Source of the DNA: Lachnospiraceae bacterium EP-SM-12S-S03
Lineage (GTDB): Bacteria > Bacillota > Clostridia > Lachnospirales > Lachnospiraceae
Length of the DNA: 64,000 bases
Assembly: GCA_020540725.1 (NCBI GenBank)
Contig: JAJBSL010000002.1
Span: 1-64,000, forward strand
Reading direction: 5' to 3'
Within the stretch, counting starts at the first letter, position 1; each line of letters opens with the position of its first letter. Of this stretch, positions 1-9,416 are shown in pieces. The notes under the pieces are model-generated. The model did no database searches, had not been told where the DNA came from, and saw only the letters and a program-made list of their open reading frames with translations. A program made the position numbers and the translations under genes.

Positions 1-14
1 GCTAACAGAGAAAA

Positions 15-43
15 TGCACCGGAAAATCCGGTGCAAATCTTTT
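15..43. terminator. Hairpin at window edge
   Basis: A nine-base stem (15-23 with 27-35) closes an AAA loop. It is followed by a T-rich stretch on plus and by four T residues on minus. It could serve as a terminator in either direction; the gene to its left is outside the window. Confidence 0.5.
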
Positions 44-100
44 AATTATTTCGGGACATTTTCAAAAACGCTTGACATACTAAAAATAACTTTTCACTTC

Positions 101-129
101 AAAAAAGGGTGCGCCTTTTAGCACACCCT
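101..129 (-). terminator. Rho-independent terminator overlapping a stop codon
   Basis: On the minus strand a nine-base-pair stem (121-129 with 106-114, one G-U pair) is followed directly by six T residues (106-101). The loop contains the TAA stop codon (118-120) of the gene it terminates, so the hairpin forms within the last codons of the three-gene cluster. Confidence 0.8.
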
Positions 130-882
130 CCGATAATTATTCTTATATAGTTTGAACTGCTTTGCAGCATCAATTTGCTCCATGTGATCCAGAATTTCTT
201 GCTCACTTTCTCTTATTTCGAAATCCAGTTTCCCATACATTCCATTATGCAGAAGAAGCTCTTCGTATTCTTCTTCGCTCATATAATGGCGGCAGCAATA
301 CAGATATGCTTTGACCATGCATTCTTCTTCACATATCTGATATGCGGCTTCATACATTTTTGAAGCCTCTTCATAGAGAAACATTCTTCCATAGGCCGCT
401 CCCAGACAGGCGTACACCCTTCCATAAAACTTATGATCCAGTTTCTCATCCCATGTTTCATGGATGATAGATAAATATACCAGAATAGCAGCTTCCACCT
501 CTCCACTCTCCAAGAGATTGTCTGCCTTACACTTTTTCCGCTCCACATCCTTCTGGTTTTTCAAATGTTTCATAAGCTCTTCAATCTTACGGATTTCCTG
601 CTCCGTGTAAATGGCAGAAGCTTTTAAAATCAAAAGTATAAATTGTTCCACAGAACCATTTTTTCTGATACACATGCTCAAATCTCTTGCAAGATTATCC
701 ATTCCAAGCTCTTCCATAATCCAATCGCAAAGCTGCTTATTCACAATCGTCTCATCAATCAGATAAAGATTGTTGCTGATATAATAACACAATTCTTCAA
801 TTGTATATATTTTCTTATGGATTCTTGTAATTTCATACGATTGTTTTGCTTTCTTTTCATGACAAAGAATTAAACTGCCCAT
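118..882 (-). CDS. TPR-like helical protein, third gene of an unknown cluster
   Basis: Predicted 254-residue soluble protein with no signal peptide. I do not recognise a specific family. Residues about 110-190 read as paired amphipathic helices (LLESGEVEAAILVYLSII, ACLGAAYGRMFLYEEASKMY), a tetratricopeptide-like pattern, which suggests a protein-binding role. Start at 882 is fixed by AGGAGG five bases upstream. It overlaps the end of the preceding gene by 26 bases, so the two are probably translationally coupled. A terminator overlaps its stop codon. Function is unknown; a role as partner of the two upstream proteins is inferred only from the tight arrangement. Confidence 0.75.
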   Translation of the reverse strand: MGSLILCHEKKAKQSYEITRIHKKIYTIEELCYYISNNLYLIDETIVNKQLCDWIMEELGMDNLARDLSMCIRKNGSVEQFILLILKASAIYTEQEIRKIEELMKHLKNQKDVERKKCKADNLLESGEVEAAILVYLSIIHETWDEKLDHKFYGRVYACLGAAYGRMFLYEEASKMYEAAYQICEEECMVKAYLYCCRHYMSEEEYEELLLHNGMYGKLDFEIRESEQEILDHMEQIDAAKQFKLYKNNYRRVC

Positions 883-2140
883 GATTTCCTCCTAAATGAA
901 TGACCGTCTCCGTCCAGAAGCCGGATGGTTCAAAAAATGTTCCAAATCCCACATCCTTCCACGTAATCCTGCATGTTTTTTCATCATCAAACACAACACT
1001 TACTAAAAGACGCAATGTATAGTTTCCTCTTTTGGGAAGTTCTTCCATTGAAATCCGTATTGCTTCCACTTCTTTCTTTTCTAAAGATTCTATATGAATC
1101 TCGATATCTTCCGTATCTTCCAAAAGTATTTCAAACTGACGATCCCCTTCATACCATCTAGTTCCCCAAGCCACGATCGGATACCATTTCTCCACTCCTT
1201 TTACACGAAGCTTCAAGCAAATCTGTTCTGTCATCTTTGTCTCATCCAGATATACCGGAATCTCCTGACGCTCTACCGCACGATTATAAGCGGCATAACA
1301 GGCCCCCTTGCTATAAAGGTTGTTGCCTTGAAATGCACGGCGTCCATTACAAAGTGTGCGCAAGGAATTCGGATACCAGTTATTCTCAAATCCTTCTCCG
1401 GTAAGAAACACAGAAGAAATCAGACGCTTATCAAATACTCCCTGTATAAAGCATTTGAATGCCTCATCCGCTTCTCTTGCTTTATCTACATTCAAAACCG
1501 GATATACTTCTTCCAGTTCTTCCATCTCTGCACTTGCCACTTCATCTACCGCCACAAAATTTCCATAACCTTTTCCAAAAGCAGTTTTCAATTTACGAAG
1601 CATATATGCCTTTACCGTATTTTTATCGCAGTAAAACAATGCCGCCTCATACTGCCATAATTCTTTTGGCTGATAAAACATATAGTAACAAAAACTTTCT
1701 TTATAATCCTGCACATAAATATGTTCTTTCTCAACCCCAAGCTTTTGTCCGACACTTTTTAATATTTGTGCCAGATCCATATCCATAACGGGTATTGTAA
1801 AAGCAATCGCTTCTATTGACTCATAATGTTTCAGCACAAGCTGAATGAACATGGACAAAAGCCAGATTCCTTCGTACGTTTTATCTCCTAACTGCACAAG
1901 CTCTTGGTTTTTTGCAAAATTCAGAAGATCAAACACACAAGCTGCATTTCCTACCGCTGCTTCCTTCTGCGCCTCTTTTCCATAAACCCAACTTCCACCT
2001 TTCCTTCCGATAACAAGCGGAATCTGATAATTATCTGCATCTGCTTCCATCGTATGAGGTTCTTTCAGTTCCTCATCATAGAAGCTTACCTGACACATCT
2101 TCTCATTCAATTCTATCCCTATTATATGTCCGCGTTTCAT
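857..2140 (-). CDS. Actin/Hsp70-like fold protein (I recall DUF5716), unknown function
   Basis: Predicted 427-residue cytoplasmic protein. The N-terminus (IIGIELNEKMCQVSFYD, then PLVIGRKGGSWVYGKEAQ) resembles the phosphate-1 loop and following strand of Hsp70/actin-type ATPases, and a FLTGEGF segment lies near residue 250, as in the second phosphate loop of this fold. From about residue 310 a beta-rich C-terminal domain follows. Hsp70-like identity is a motif judgement and not proven. It lies 18 bases after the large upstream gene and overlaps the next gene, so the three form one transcription unit. I recall similar Lachnospiraceae proteins being labelled DUF5716 beside DUF5717 proteins. Confidence 0.75.
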   Translation of the reverse strand: MKRGHIIGIELNEKMCQVSFYDEELKEPHTMEADADNYQIPLVIGRKGGSWVYGKEAQKEAAVGNAACVFDLLNFAKNQELVQLGDKTYEGIWLLSMFIQLVLKHYESIEAIAFTIPVMDMDLAQILKSVGQKLGVEKEHIYVQDYKESFCYYMFYQPKELWQYEAALFYCDKNTVKAYMLRKLKTAFGKGYGNFVAVDEVASAEMEELEEVYPVLNVDKAREADEAFKCFIQGVFDKRLISSVFLTGEGFENNWYPNSLRTLCNGRRAFQGNNLYSKGACYAAYNRAVERQEIPVYLDETKMTEQICLKLRVKGVEKWYPIVAWGTRWYEGDRQFEILLEDTEDIEIHIESLEKKEVEAIRISMEELPKRGNYTLRLLVSVVFDDEKTCRITWKDVGFGTFFEPSGFWTETVIHLGGNHGQFNSLS

Positions 2141-2158
2141 ATCGTTCTCCCTTGTTTC

Positions 2159-5100
2159 TTAGTAAATCCTAAATATTTCTCCCACAAGATTTTCTTCCAG
2201 TCTGTATTTTGTCATTGCCTGATCCAGTTGTGCAGCATCCATTTGCCCCATAGCATTTAGCCTGCCAAACTTTCCTATTGCAGCCGTTCCCACTTCCCTC
2301 TTTAAAGTACCGCTTTCTTCATGGATTACTTTTCGCTCATTACTTTCCTCGATGGAAAATTTTATCTCTTCCGCATCATATAGAACAAACTGCTTTACAT
2401 AAATATTGGCATACATTGGTGTCAATTGTTCTACACACTCCTTGCCTTCCTCTTCCTGTTTCTCCTTCAGTTCATAAGTCAGCCTTACTTTCCCGTCATC
2501 TTTCGTCTGATAACAGAGCATAACTTTATCATACAACATAACTTCCCGCAACCATGCCTCTTCATACTTCAGGTAAAATGGAAATACAAGCTGTTTCTCG
2601 CAAAGCACCTGCAAAAATGATCGAATCATATCCTTGTCTTCCAGAGCACAATCATGTTCTGAATAGAATTTCAATACGGCAATCTTGCAGATATCTGCCA
2701 AATTCTCTTCTTCCCGAAACTCTTTCAAAATGATTTTGACAATTTCTTCTTTCATCTGGCGGTTCTTCACAACATATTCCTGAGAAGCCAGTGCAAGATA
2801 TCCTAACTTCAGGCGGAAGTATGCCCCGCCGTTATAATAGTCAATGAAAATCTCTTCTTCTTTGAACAGCGTTTCAGAAAAGAGCATCTGCGTAATAATA
2901 CGTTCTGCAAGGCTATGTGTCTTCACTTCATATTCTCGTGCAATTCGCCACACCATCTTCATATCCTTTGTGGCTCCGCAATAATAATCTGCAAGATAAG
3001 CTAAGGAAACTTTATCAAATTGTCCTCTTTTTAGAAGTTCAAAAGCTAAGTATACTTTAAATTCGTCCTCCTCGTCTCCATCCTCACGAATGTCTTTACT
3101 TAAAAAACGAAATACCTGCTCATCCTCAAAGTAATCCACCCCATACTGTCTGATATTCTCATAACACAATTCCACTTTTTTCTCTTTTTCATTGTGTTCA
3201 AGAAGCGCCTCTTTTTCCTTATACATCTCTATAAACTGAGACTCATAGAAAAGCCTCTTCATTTCGTATGGAATCGAATCTGTATAATGGCGTCCGTCAT
3301 CAGCTTCCCATACGATTCTGGACGACTTATTATATATGATGACCTGCGCACCCTCTTCCGAATATGCCACTCTCTGACTAATCTTTCCATCTTTCTCTAT
3401 CACAAGAACATACTGGATGTTCGGCGCCTTCGTCTTCACATGGTAAGCATTGGAAATATCATAAATTGCCTTCATATGATCCACATCACTATCCGGCTCG
3501 CTGCAGAATCGCTTATATATAATACGGAGATTCTCATTGATACGACGTTTCATAAGCTGTTTCCATGCAAATGTCTCCATTTTTTCTTTGTAACTTGCGA
3601 AAAGCTCACTGTTTTCATCCTCGTAAGTGAGAATATTCGCATAAAGAAGCGCGGTTTTTTTATAATCCATGGACATTCCATGGGAAAAATAAAGTAACAC
3701 ACTTCTCGGAAATGCTCCTTTGATCTTCGTGTCATCTGCCGACATCATATAATGCTCATACAGCTGTACAAGCTTCATCTCTGAATCTATGGCTTTCTGA
3801 TACCACGGGAAATACACTTTTCCAGTTTTATTTCCTTTGATCAGAAGTGTACAGATTGCAGATAAAATCATTGGATCTTCATACATCTTATAAGATCGTA
3901 TCAAAATCTGACACAAAGTCTCATTGTAAACTTTCTCCTGACTTGCCAAATTGGCCGTGTAAAGTGCAAGTTCTTCTGTAATGATACGATACTTTGTTGC
4001 AAAATTTAATATTTTCAGTTCAAATTGACCAAGCTTCTTCAGAAGACTGCTTCTCTCCTGATAGCAAATATACGCTTCAATATATGGAAGAATATGGTTC
4101 TGGTATTCTTCCATTTCAAACTTCTCCCGCAAAAGCACAAGACGTTCTCCATAATTGCGATATTTCGGATCTAAATTCAAAATCATACAGAGAATCTGCC
4201 ATGTTGTTGGATTTTTGGCATAAATTTTATTCAATTCATCTGCCATTCGTTTCGTATATGCCTCATCCTTCCGTACAAGTGCCATGAGAAACATATAATA
4301 TGCACTGACTTCTGTTTTTTTCCCAATCCCAAACCGACTATGGTTATGGTTCTCAAGAATCCACTGCCCTTCTTCCAGTTTCCCGCCACGGATAAAAACA
4401 TGTGCCAGAAGAAGTTCATACATTTCATTTTTCGGAGCGAGTTCTCGCATTTCTTTCACAAGCTTCACCGCCTGCTCCGTCCATACATCCAAATTCATTC
4501 TTCCACTGATGCATGACATATAACTTTTCAAAACCCTTCCAAACAGCAGCGCTTCCTCTCCGTGATGTTCTGTATGCTTAGCATCCTGACATACCGACAC
4601 TTGATAACAGATTTTCTCATAAGGTGTTTCTACAATAATCTGCCCAAAGTTATTTCCCGCATGTAATTTCTCCACATGGATCATATATTCCAGATAGTAA
4701 TTAGTTCCTACAAAATCATCTGTCGTAATATTCTTTTTCAATATTTCAATAAAATCACCATCTGCACGAACAGTAATCGGAAGATACCCCCATGTATTTT
4801 TCGAAACGATTACCTCTTCTTTCGTTGTTTCGAAAAGATGAGAAAATTCTTTTTCTTCCTCCGGGAATAAAAGATAAATTTTCTCTTTTAACTTCGTACC
4901 TACAAGAAATTCTTCCAAAGCCTGCTCATCAAGCGCCCATTTTCTCATATTGGAATAAAGAGCCCTGATCCTCTCGTCTTCATACTTCAAAAGTTCTCCG
5001 AACGTCTTGGAACGAAACAGTTTCTGTGCTTCACTGAAATCTGTCATGGCAAGTTTCTTGAAATCTTTCATATTCTGAACTTTTCCATAATCCGTCACCA

Positions 5101-5449
5101 CAAATGGGTTCTCTACCACTGCTGTAAAGGAAACTTCATACTCTCCTCCATTACAAACAATGGATAATTTCCCTTCTTCTACATCTCCGGGAAGCATTCC
5201 TTCTCCATAAAATGTATAGTGAATTTCCACCGGGTTTCCTTCAAAACCTTGTTCTTTACACTGCATACGACAGGAAGAGGAATAGACAAGTCCCCTTATT
5301 TCTCCTTCCTGCTCATTTCTGATTGTGAAGTTTCCCTCATATACTCCACCCTCACTGATTCTCATCACAATTCTCGTCTGCGAAAACCGGATATCAGGCT
5401 GTATCGCTTCAAAATCACCTTTTGAAATTCTTTTAATCTTATTCTTCAT
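2159..5449 (-). CDS. Very large helical-repeat protein (I recall DUF5717), unknown function
   Basis: Predicted 1096-residue protein without signal peptide or membrane segments. Residues about 20-115 look like an immunoglobulin-like beta-sandwich (VYEGNFTIRNEQEGEIRG). A second beta-rich stretch lies around 215-290. The long middle is alpha-helical repeat, suited to scaffolding, and the last 150 residues return to beta character and an acidic C-terminus. It is the first gene of the three-gene cluster, with AGGAG before the ATG. The family name is from memory. Together with the actin-like and TPR-like products it may form a complex; nothing in the sequence reveals the substrate. Confidence 0.75.
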   Translation of the reverse strand: MKNKIKRISKGDFEAIQPDIRFSQTRIVMRISEGGVYEGNFTIRNEQEGEIRGLVYSSSCRMQCKEQGFEGNPVEIHYTFYGEGMLPGDVEEGKLSIVCNGGEYEVSFTAVVENPFVVTDYGKVQNMKDFKKLAMTDFSEAQKLFRSKTFGELLKYEDERIRALYSNMRKWALDEQALEEFLVGTKLKEKIYLLFPEEEKEFSHLFETTKEEVIVSKNTWGYLPITVRADGDFIEILKKNITTDDFVGTNYYLEYMIHVEKLHAGNNFGQIIVETPYEKICYQVSVCQDAKHTEHHGEEALLFGRVLKSYMSCISGRMNLDVWTEQAVKLVKEMRELAPKNEMYELLLAHVFIRGGKLEEGQWILENHNHSRFGIGKKTEVSAYYMFLMALVRKDEAYTKRMADELNKIYAKNPTTWQILCMILNLDPKYRNYGERLVLLREKFEMEEYQNHILPYIEAYICYQERSSLLKKLGQFELKILNFATKYRIITEELALYTANLASQEKVYNETLCQILIRSYKMYEDPMILSAICTLLIKGNKTGKVYFPWYQKAIDSEMKLVQLYEHYMMSADDTKIKGAFPRSVLLYFSHGMSMDYKKTALLYANILTYEDENSELFASYKEKMETFAWKQLMKRRINENLRIIYKRFCSEPDSDVDHMKAIYDISNAYHVKTKAPNIQYVLVIEKDGKISQRVAYSEEGAQVIIYNKSSRIVWEADDGRHYTDSIPYEMKRLFYESQFIEMYKEKEALLEHNEKEKKVELCYENIRQYGVDYFEDEQVFRFLSKDIREDGDEEDEFKVYLAFELLKRGQFDKVSLAYLADYYCGATKDMKMVWRIAREYEVKTHSLAERIITQMLFSETLFKEEEIFIDYYNGGAYFRLKLGYLALASQEYVVKNRQMKEEIVKIILKEFREEENLADICKIAVLKFYSEHDCALEDKDMIRSFLQVLCEKQLVFPFYLKYEEAWLREVMLYDKVMLCYQTKDDGKVRLTYELKEKQEEEGKECVEQLTPMYANIYVKQFVLYDAEEIKFSIEESNERKVIHEESGTLKREVGTAAIGKFGRLNAMGQMDAAQLDQAMTKYRLEENLVGEIFRIY

Positions 5450-5484
5450 TCCGTTCTCCTACAACTCCTTTGTATTTCAAACTG

Positions 5485-6444
5485 TTACCTTACAAAAAGA
5501 TATACCATATAGGCTATATAAGTCAAAACCATAGCGCTTCCCGCTCCTTTAGATACCCTCTTTGTTCTGCTGATCGGGATAAAATACACAATCGATACAA
5601 TGACTAAAATTGCAATATCATAAAGATACGTATCTGCTACCCGCATTGGATGAATAACTCCCGACACTCCCAAGATCAGGAAAATGTTAAAAATATTGGA
5701 TCCCACTACATTTCCAAGGGAAATATCACTTTCTCCCTTCCTTGCCGCAACAATGGATGTAACAAGTTCCGGAAGCGACGTTCCGAAAGCTACGATCGTA
5801 AGCCCGATCAATGCTTCACTAAGACCACATATGCGTGCAATGGTTTTGGCTCCGTCCACAGCAAGATCGCCGCCCCAAATGATTGCTGCCAATCCGATCA
5901 CACATACCACAATACTCATTCCCAAATTATACTTTATCTCGATTTCTTCTTCACTCTCCAGAATTTCGGCACGTCCACGCAAACCATCCCTGATGATCAA
6001 AAACATGAAGACTGCAAATCCAATGAGCAGAATTACTCCGTCCAACCTTCCAATTTCCATTTTGGATTTACCAAACAACTGATCCATCACCAGAATCCCA
6101 AGTAAAACTGCCGCCATAATGGACATAGGATAATCCTTCTTAATCATACTCTTCTTTACATGCAATGGAAAGATCACCGCACTGATTCCAACTACAATCA
6201 GAAGATTGAAAATATTTGAGCCCACTACATTCCCGATTGCAATATCGTTACTTCCTTTTAGCGCTGCTGACACACTCACTGCCAGTTCCGGAGCACTTGT
6301 ACCAAACGCCACAATAGTAAGTCCAATTACAAGGCTTGGAATTCTAAGCTGTTTTGCGATTGAAGAAGCTCCATCCACAAAGAAGTCTGCCCCTTTCATA
6401 AGTAATAGAAATCCCAATATTAAAAATAAAACTGCAAGTGCCAT
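5485..6444 (-). CDS. Calcium/sodium antiporter, CaCA family (YrbG-like)
   Basis: Predicted 319-residue inner-membrane protein that should exchange Na+ for Ca2+ across the cytoplasmic membrane. The two inverted halves each carry the alpha-repeat signature: VAFGTSAPEL with GNVVGSNIFN in the first half and VAFGTSLPEL with GNVVGSNIFN in the second, which supply the ion-binding glutamates. About ten hydrophobic segments are visible and the length is normal for YrbG-type exchangers. Start at 6444 is preceded by GGAGAGA. It is separate from the adjacent ABC operon, from which it is divided by a terminator hairpin. Confidence 0.93.
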   Translation of the reverse strand: MALAVLFLILGFLLLMKGADFFVDGASSIAKQLRIPSLVIGLTIVAFGTSAPELAVSVSAALKGSNDIAIGNVVGSNIFNLLIVVGISAVIFPLHVKKSMIKKDYPMSIMAAVLLGILVMDQLFGKSKMEIGRLDGVILLIGFAVFMFLIIRDGLRGRAEILESEEEIEIKYNLGMSIVVCVIGLAAIIWGGDLAVDGAKTIARICGLSEALIGLTIVAFGTSLPELVTSIVAARKGESDISLGNVVGSNIFNIFLILGVSGVIHPMRVADTYLYDIAILVIVSIVYFIPISRTKRVSKGAGSAMVLTYIAYMVYLFVR

Positions 6445-6519
6445 TATCTGTCTCTCCGATCATTTTTGATAGTTTTTCTCATCTTTTAATGATACCATTA
6501 TGCCTTGCAATTTACAACA

Positions 6520-6558
6520 AAAAAGTACATAAATCAATTTTTGATCCATGTACTTTTT
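6520..6558. terminator. Bidirectional terminator hairpin
   Basis: An 11-base arm (6520-6530) is complementary to 6548-6558, and an inner ATCAA/TTGAT pairing extends it. Runs of A on the left and T on the right make it usable on either strand; it follows the stop codon of the ABC permease gene on minus. Confidence 0.7.
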
Positions 6559-6564
6559 CTTTCT

Positions 6565-8523
6565 CTATTTTACGATTCTGTAATATTCCTTCGTTGTGAT
6601 TCCAAACACAATTCCATAGAAAATTGCAAACACAATTACCGTGATAACCGTTGAAAGGAAAATCAGCGGTACATTTGTAAGATTTAACATTCCCAAAAGC
6701 TTTGTAATCACTGTGAAAGCCACAGCTATGTGAATCACCGCTACAATAAGTGGAAGGAAAAAGACACTTAACACCTGACTCCGGATTGCCCGTTTTACTT
6801 CTCTTTGACTCATGCCCACCTTACGCATAATTTCAAATCTTTCCTTGTCACTATAGCCTTCTGAAATCTGTTTATAATAAATGATCAGTACGGTTGCCAT
6901 TAAAAACAGAATACCAAAGAAAATACCAAGGAAGAAAAACGCTCCATAAAGGGAATAGAAATCATCTCTTGAAAGTTCCCGGATTTCCGGTTGGATGGAT
7001 TTGTCATCCAAAGATAACGTATCCTGAATTTCCTTATATACCGCATTTTTATCTGCTTTTGCTCCTTTCAAATCAAACGCCTGATAATATGCAGTTGTTA
7101 CATATTCTCTGTCTTCTCCGATTACTTTATCTATTTCCTCCTGATTTTCCATCACGATATAATATCCGGGATACACAGACTGTGTATCCTGGTCTGCCTC
7201 TTCAAGCGAAACTTCTTTATTGTCATATGTCGTTCCGTTTAAAACGATTGTCTTATCCTTTAACTTTTCCTTTGTTCCATATGTCAATACCTGATTTTTC
7301 GCAAGACTTATATTCTTACCTTCTATTTTATTATACTCGTCTACTGTAAGGAAGTATACGAAACCATAATCCGATGCTGCAGTAACACCCTCCTCTTTGC
7401 TGGACAATTGATTTCCATTTTTTACGATCGCCATTCCCGTATAAGAATAGCTGACTTCATTTTTTGCTGTCACGTGATGCTTTTTCAAAATATCATGCAA
7501 ACTTTGTTTCACAAATGTAATCTTTTCTTCCGTTGGCTCAGATGCTTCCACCATGCATTCTTGCGGAAATCTTTCTCTTAAAATATCTTCCATTCCCACA
7601 TACATCGCAACCGTTGATGAAATCATAACAAGTACCATCGTACTTAAAACGCAAATATTCGCAAGCCCTGCTGCATTTTGTTTCATCCGGTACATCATAC
7701 CTGAAACAGAAGTAAAATGCTTTGCCTGATAATAGTATCTTTTATTCTTACGCATCAATTTTAAAACAGCGATGCTGCCTGCCGTAAAAAGTGCATATGT
7801 GCCTATGATTACAAGAATCACCGCAACAAAGAACAATCCAAGCACTTCCATTGGCTTCTCTGCACTCAACGCAATATAATATCCTCCGCCAAGTGTAAGG
7901 ACTCCAATCACTGTTATAAGCAATTTTGTTTTCGGTTCCCGCTCACCAACATTTCCTCCACGCAGAAGTTCTACCGGATTAGAAAGTTTAATCTGAAACA
8001 AGTTATATAAGAGACAGGCTCCGAAAATACATCCAAACAAGGCAATCGTTCCAACAATTGCAGCCGGTTCAATAGCAAACACCATTCCTACATCAAAGTG
8101 CAGAATGCGGAGCAAAATAAGAAAAACTAATTTCCCGAATAAGATTCCCCCTGCAAATCCTCCTGCAAAACTGATCAGTACCGTAAGCAGCATTTCAAAT
8201 CCAAGCATTTTTGCAATGTGTCTTTTTCCTAGTCCAAGCACGTTATAAATTCCAATTTCTTTCTTCCTTTGCTTAATCAGAAAACTGTTCGTATAGAAAA
8301 GAAAGATCACGGAAAAGATAGCAACCACTCCCACACCAATATCCAACATCATACGAAAGGACGTTTCTCCCGGAACTCCCTCCAATCCCTTATTCAATGT
8401 CAGCGCATAAATGATATAAAACATCATCACCGTGACCACACACGTAAGAAGATACGGCACATATGTTCTTCGGTTGTTTTTGATATTTGTAATGGCAAGC
8501 TTTCTGTAAATGGATTTATTCAC
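6565..8523 (-). CDS. BceB-like ABC transporter permease (FtsX domain)
   Basis: Predicted 652-residue membrane protein. One N-terminal transmembrane segment (about 20-40), three more by residue 190, a further set around 200-310, a large extracytoplasmic domain (about 315-520) and three C-terminal segments give the ten-helix layout of BceB-type permeases, with two FtsX-like cores. Such permeases act in resistance to cell-wall-active peptides and sense them together with a histidine kinase. The start overlaps the end of the ATPase gene by eight bases, indicating translational coupling. The two-component genes that should regulate it lie directly upstream. Confidence 0.92.
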   Translation of the reverse strand: MNKSIYRKLAITNIKNNRRTYVPYLLTCVVTVMMFYIIYALTLNKGLEGVPGETSFRMMLDIGVGVVAIFSVIFLFYTNSFLIKQRKKEIGIYNVLGLGKRHIAKMLGFEMLLTVLISFAGGFAGGILFGKLVFLILLRILHFDVGMVFAIEPAAIVGTIALFGCIFGACLLYNLFQIKLSNPVELLRGGNVGEREPKTKLLITVIGVLTLGGGYYIALSAEKPMEVLGLFFVAVILVIIGTYALFTAGSIAVLKLMRKNKRYYYQAKHFTSVSGMMYRMKQNAAGLANICVLSTMVLVMISSTVAMYVGMEDILRERFPQECMVEASEPTEEKITFVKQSLHDILKKHHVTAKNEVSYSYTGMAIVKNGNQLSSKEEGVTAASDYGFVYFLTVDEYNKIEGKNISLAKNQVLTYGTKEKLKDKTIVLNGTTYDNKEVSLEEADQDTQSVYPGYYIVMENQEEIDKVIGEDREYVTTAYYQAFDLKGAKADKNAVYKEIQDTLSLDDKSIQPEIRELSRDDFYSLYGAFFFLGIFFGILFLMATVLIIYYKQISEGYSDKERFEIMRKVGMSQREVKRAIRSQVLSVFFLPLIVAVIHIAVAFTVITKLLGMLNLTNVPLIFLSTVITVIVFAIFYGIVFGITTKEYYRIVK

Positions 8524-9283
8524 TCAGCTCACCTCCTGTTGTCAAAACCGTAAGGGTATCGGAAATCTTCTGATACATTTCTTCATTTGACAGGTTCCCT
8601 CTATAAATCTGATGAAAAACTTCACCATCTTTAATAAACAATACTCTTCCTGCATTGCTTGCAGCTTTCACGCTATGAGTAACCATCACGATAGTCTGTC
8701 CATCCTGATTGATTCCCGCAAAAAGTCGCAAAAGTTCATCTGCAGCTCTGGAATCTAACGCACCCGTAGGTTCATCTGCAAGAATCAACTGTGGCTTTGT
8801 GATCAGAGCTCTTGCCACTGCCGCACGCTGCTTCTGTCCTCCCGATACTTCATATGGAAACTTGTTCAAAAGTTCTGTGATTCCAAGCTGTTTCGCGATT
8901 GGGGCAAGCCTTTTCTCCATCTCTTCATACTTCTTTCCCGCAAGCACAAGAGGTAGAAAAATATTATCTTTCAAAGAAAATGTATCCAAAAGATTGAAAT
9001 CTTGAAATACAAATCCCAAATTCTGTCTCCGAAATGCGGCAAGTTCTTTTTCCTTTACACTTGCAAGGTCCCTTCCTTTCAAAAGTACCTTTCCGCTTGT
9101 CGGCTTATCTAATGCCGCCAAAATATTCAAAAGCGTTGTTTTTCCGGAACCCGATTCTCCCATCACCGCCACATATTCTCTTGATTCCACCGAGAAGCTT
9201 ACATCTTTTAAAGCCTGTACAGATTGTCCTCCGAAACGGGTCGTATATATTTTCTTCACGTTTTTTACTTCTAAAATTGCCAT
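8516..9283 (-). CDS. BceA-like ABC transporter ATP-binding protein
   Basis: Predicted 255-residue cytoplasmic ATPase that powers the adjacent permease. Visible motifs are Walker A (GESGSGKTTLLNILAALDKP), Q-loop (FVFQDFNLLDTFS), ABC signature (SGGQKQRAAVARAL) and Walker B (LILADEPTGALD) followed by the switch histidine (MVTHS). I place the start at the ATG at 9283 (product begins MAILEV) because GGAG lies nine bases upstream; an upstream in-frame start at 9322 lacks one. Expression is likely induced by the neighbouring response regulator through the operator at 9373-9388. Confidence 0.93.
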   Translation of the reverse strand: MAILEVKNVKKIYTTRFGGQSVQALKDVSFSVESREYVAVMGESGSGKTTLLNILAALDKPTSGKVLLKGRDLASVKEKELAAFRRQNLGFVFQDFNLLDTFSLKDNIFLPLVLAGKKYEEMEKRLAPIAKQLGITELLNKFPYEVSGGQKQRAAVARALITKPQLILADEPTGALDSRAADELLRLFAGINQDGQTIVMVTHSVKAASNAGRVLFIKDGEVFHQIYRGNLSNEEMYQKISDTLTVLTTGGELSE

Positions 9284-9313
9284 ATCATGTTTCTCCTTTC
9301 TTAATTCATCCTC

Positions 9314-9319
9314 ATTATA
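9314..9319 (-). promoter_or_regulatory. -10 element of the BceAB-like operon
   Basis: TATAAT on the minus strand, 31 bases before the ATPase start codon. It directly abuts the T-run of the upstream terminator, and no good -35 hexamer sits at 17 bases, as expected for an activator-dependent promoter. Confidence 0.55.
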
Positions 9320-9320
9320 C

Positions 9321-9366
9321 AAAAAAAGAGAAATATACTGCCATAACTTTGGCTTACATTTCTCTT
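9321..9366 (-). terminator. Terminator after the two-component operon
   Basis: On minus, an eight-base stem (9358-9365 with 9327-9334) with an inner GCCA/TGGC pairing is followed by seven T residues (9327-9321). It ends the regulator-kinase transcript just before the transporter -10 element. Confidence 0.75.
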
Positions 9367-9372
9367 TCTAAT

Positions 9373-9388
9373 CTTACAGAATTGTAAG
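9373..9388 (-). promoter_or_regulatory. BceR-type operator palindrome
   Basis: The palindrome CTTACA-GAAT-TGTAAG contains TTACA-N4-TGTAA, which matches the known binding pattern of BceR/GraR-type response regulators. Its centre lies about 64 bases upstream of the -10 element of the transporter genes. Confidence 0.7.
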
Positions 9389-9416
9389 GTTGCATTTCTC
9401 CCTATGTAAGATCGAA

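Noticed and set aside
1094..1660. 188-codon plus frame and many similar long plus frames in 1-11 kb and in the prophage
   Set aside because: They are antisense to genes with clear families or strong translation signals, lack ribosome binding sites and have low-complexity K/F/I/S-rich products.
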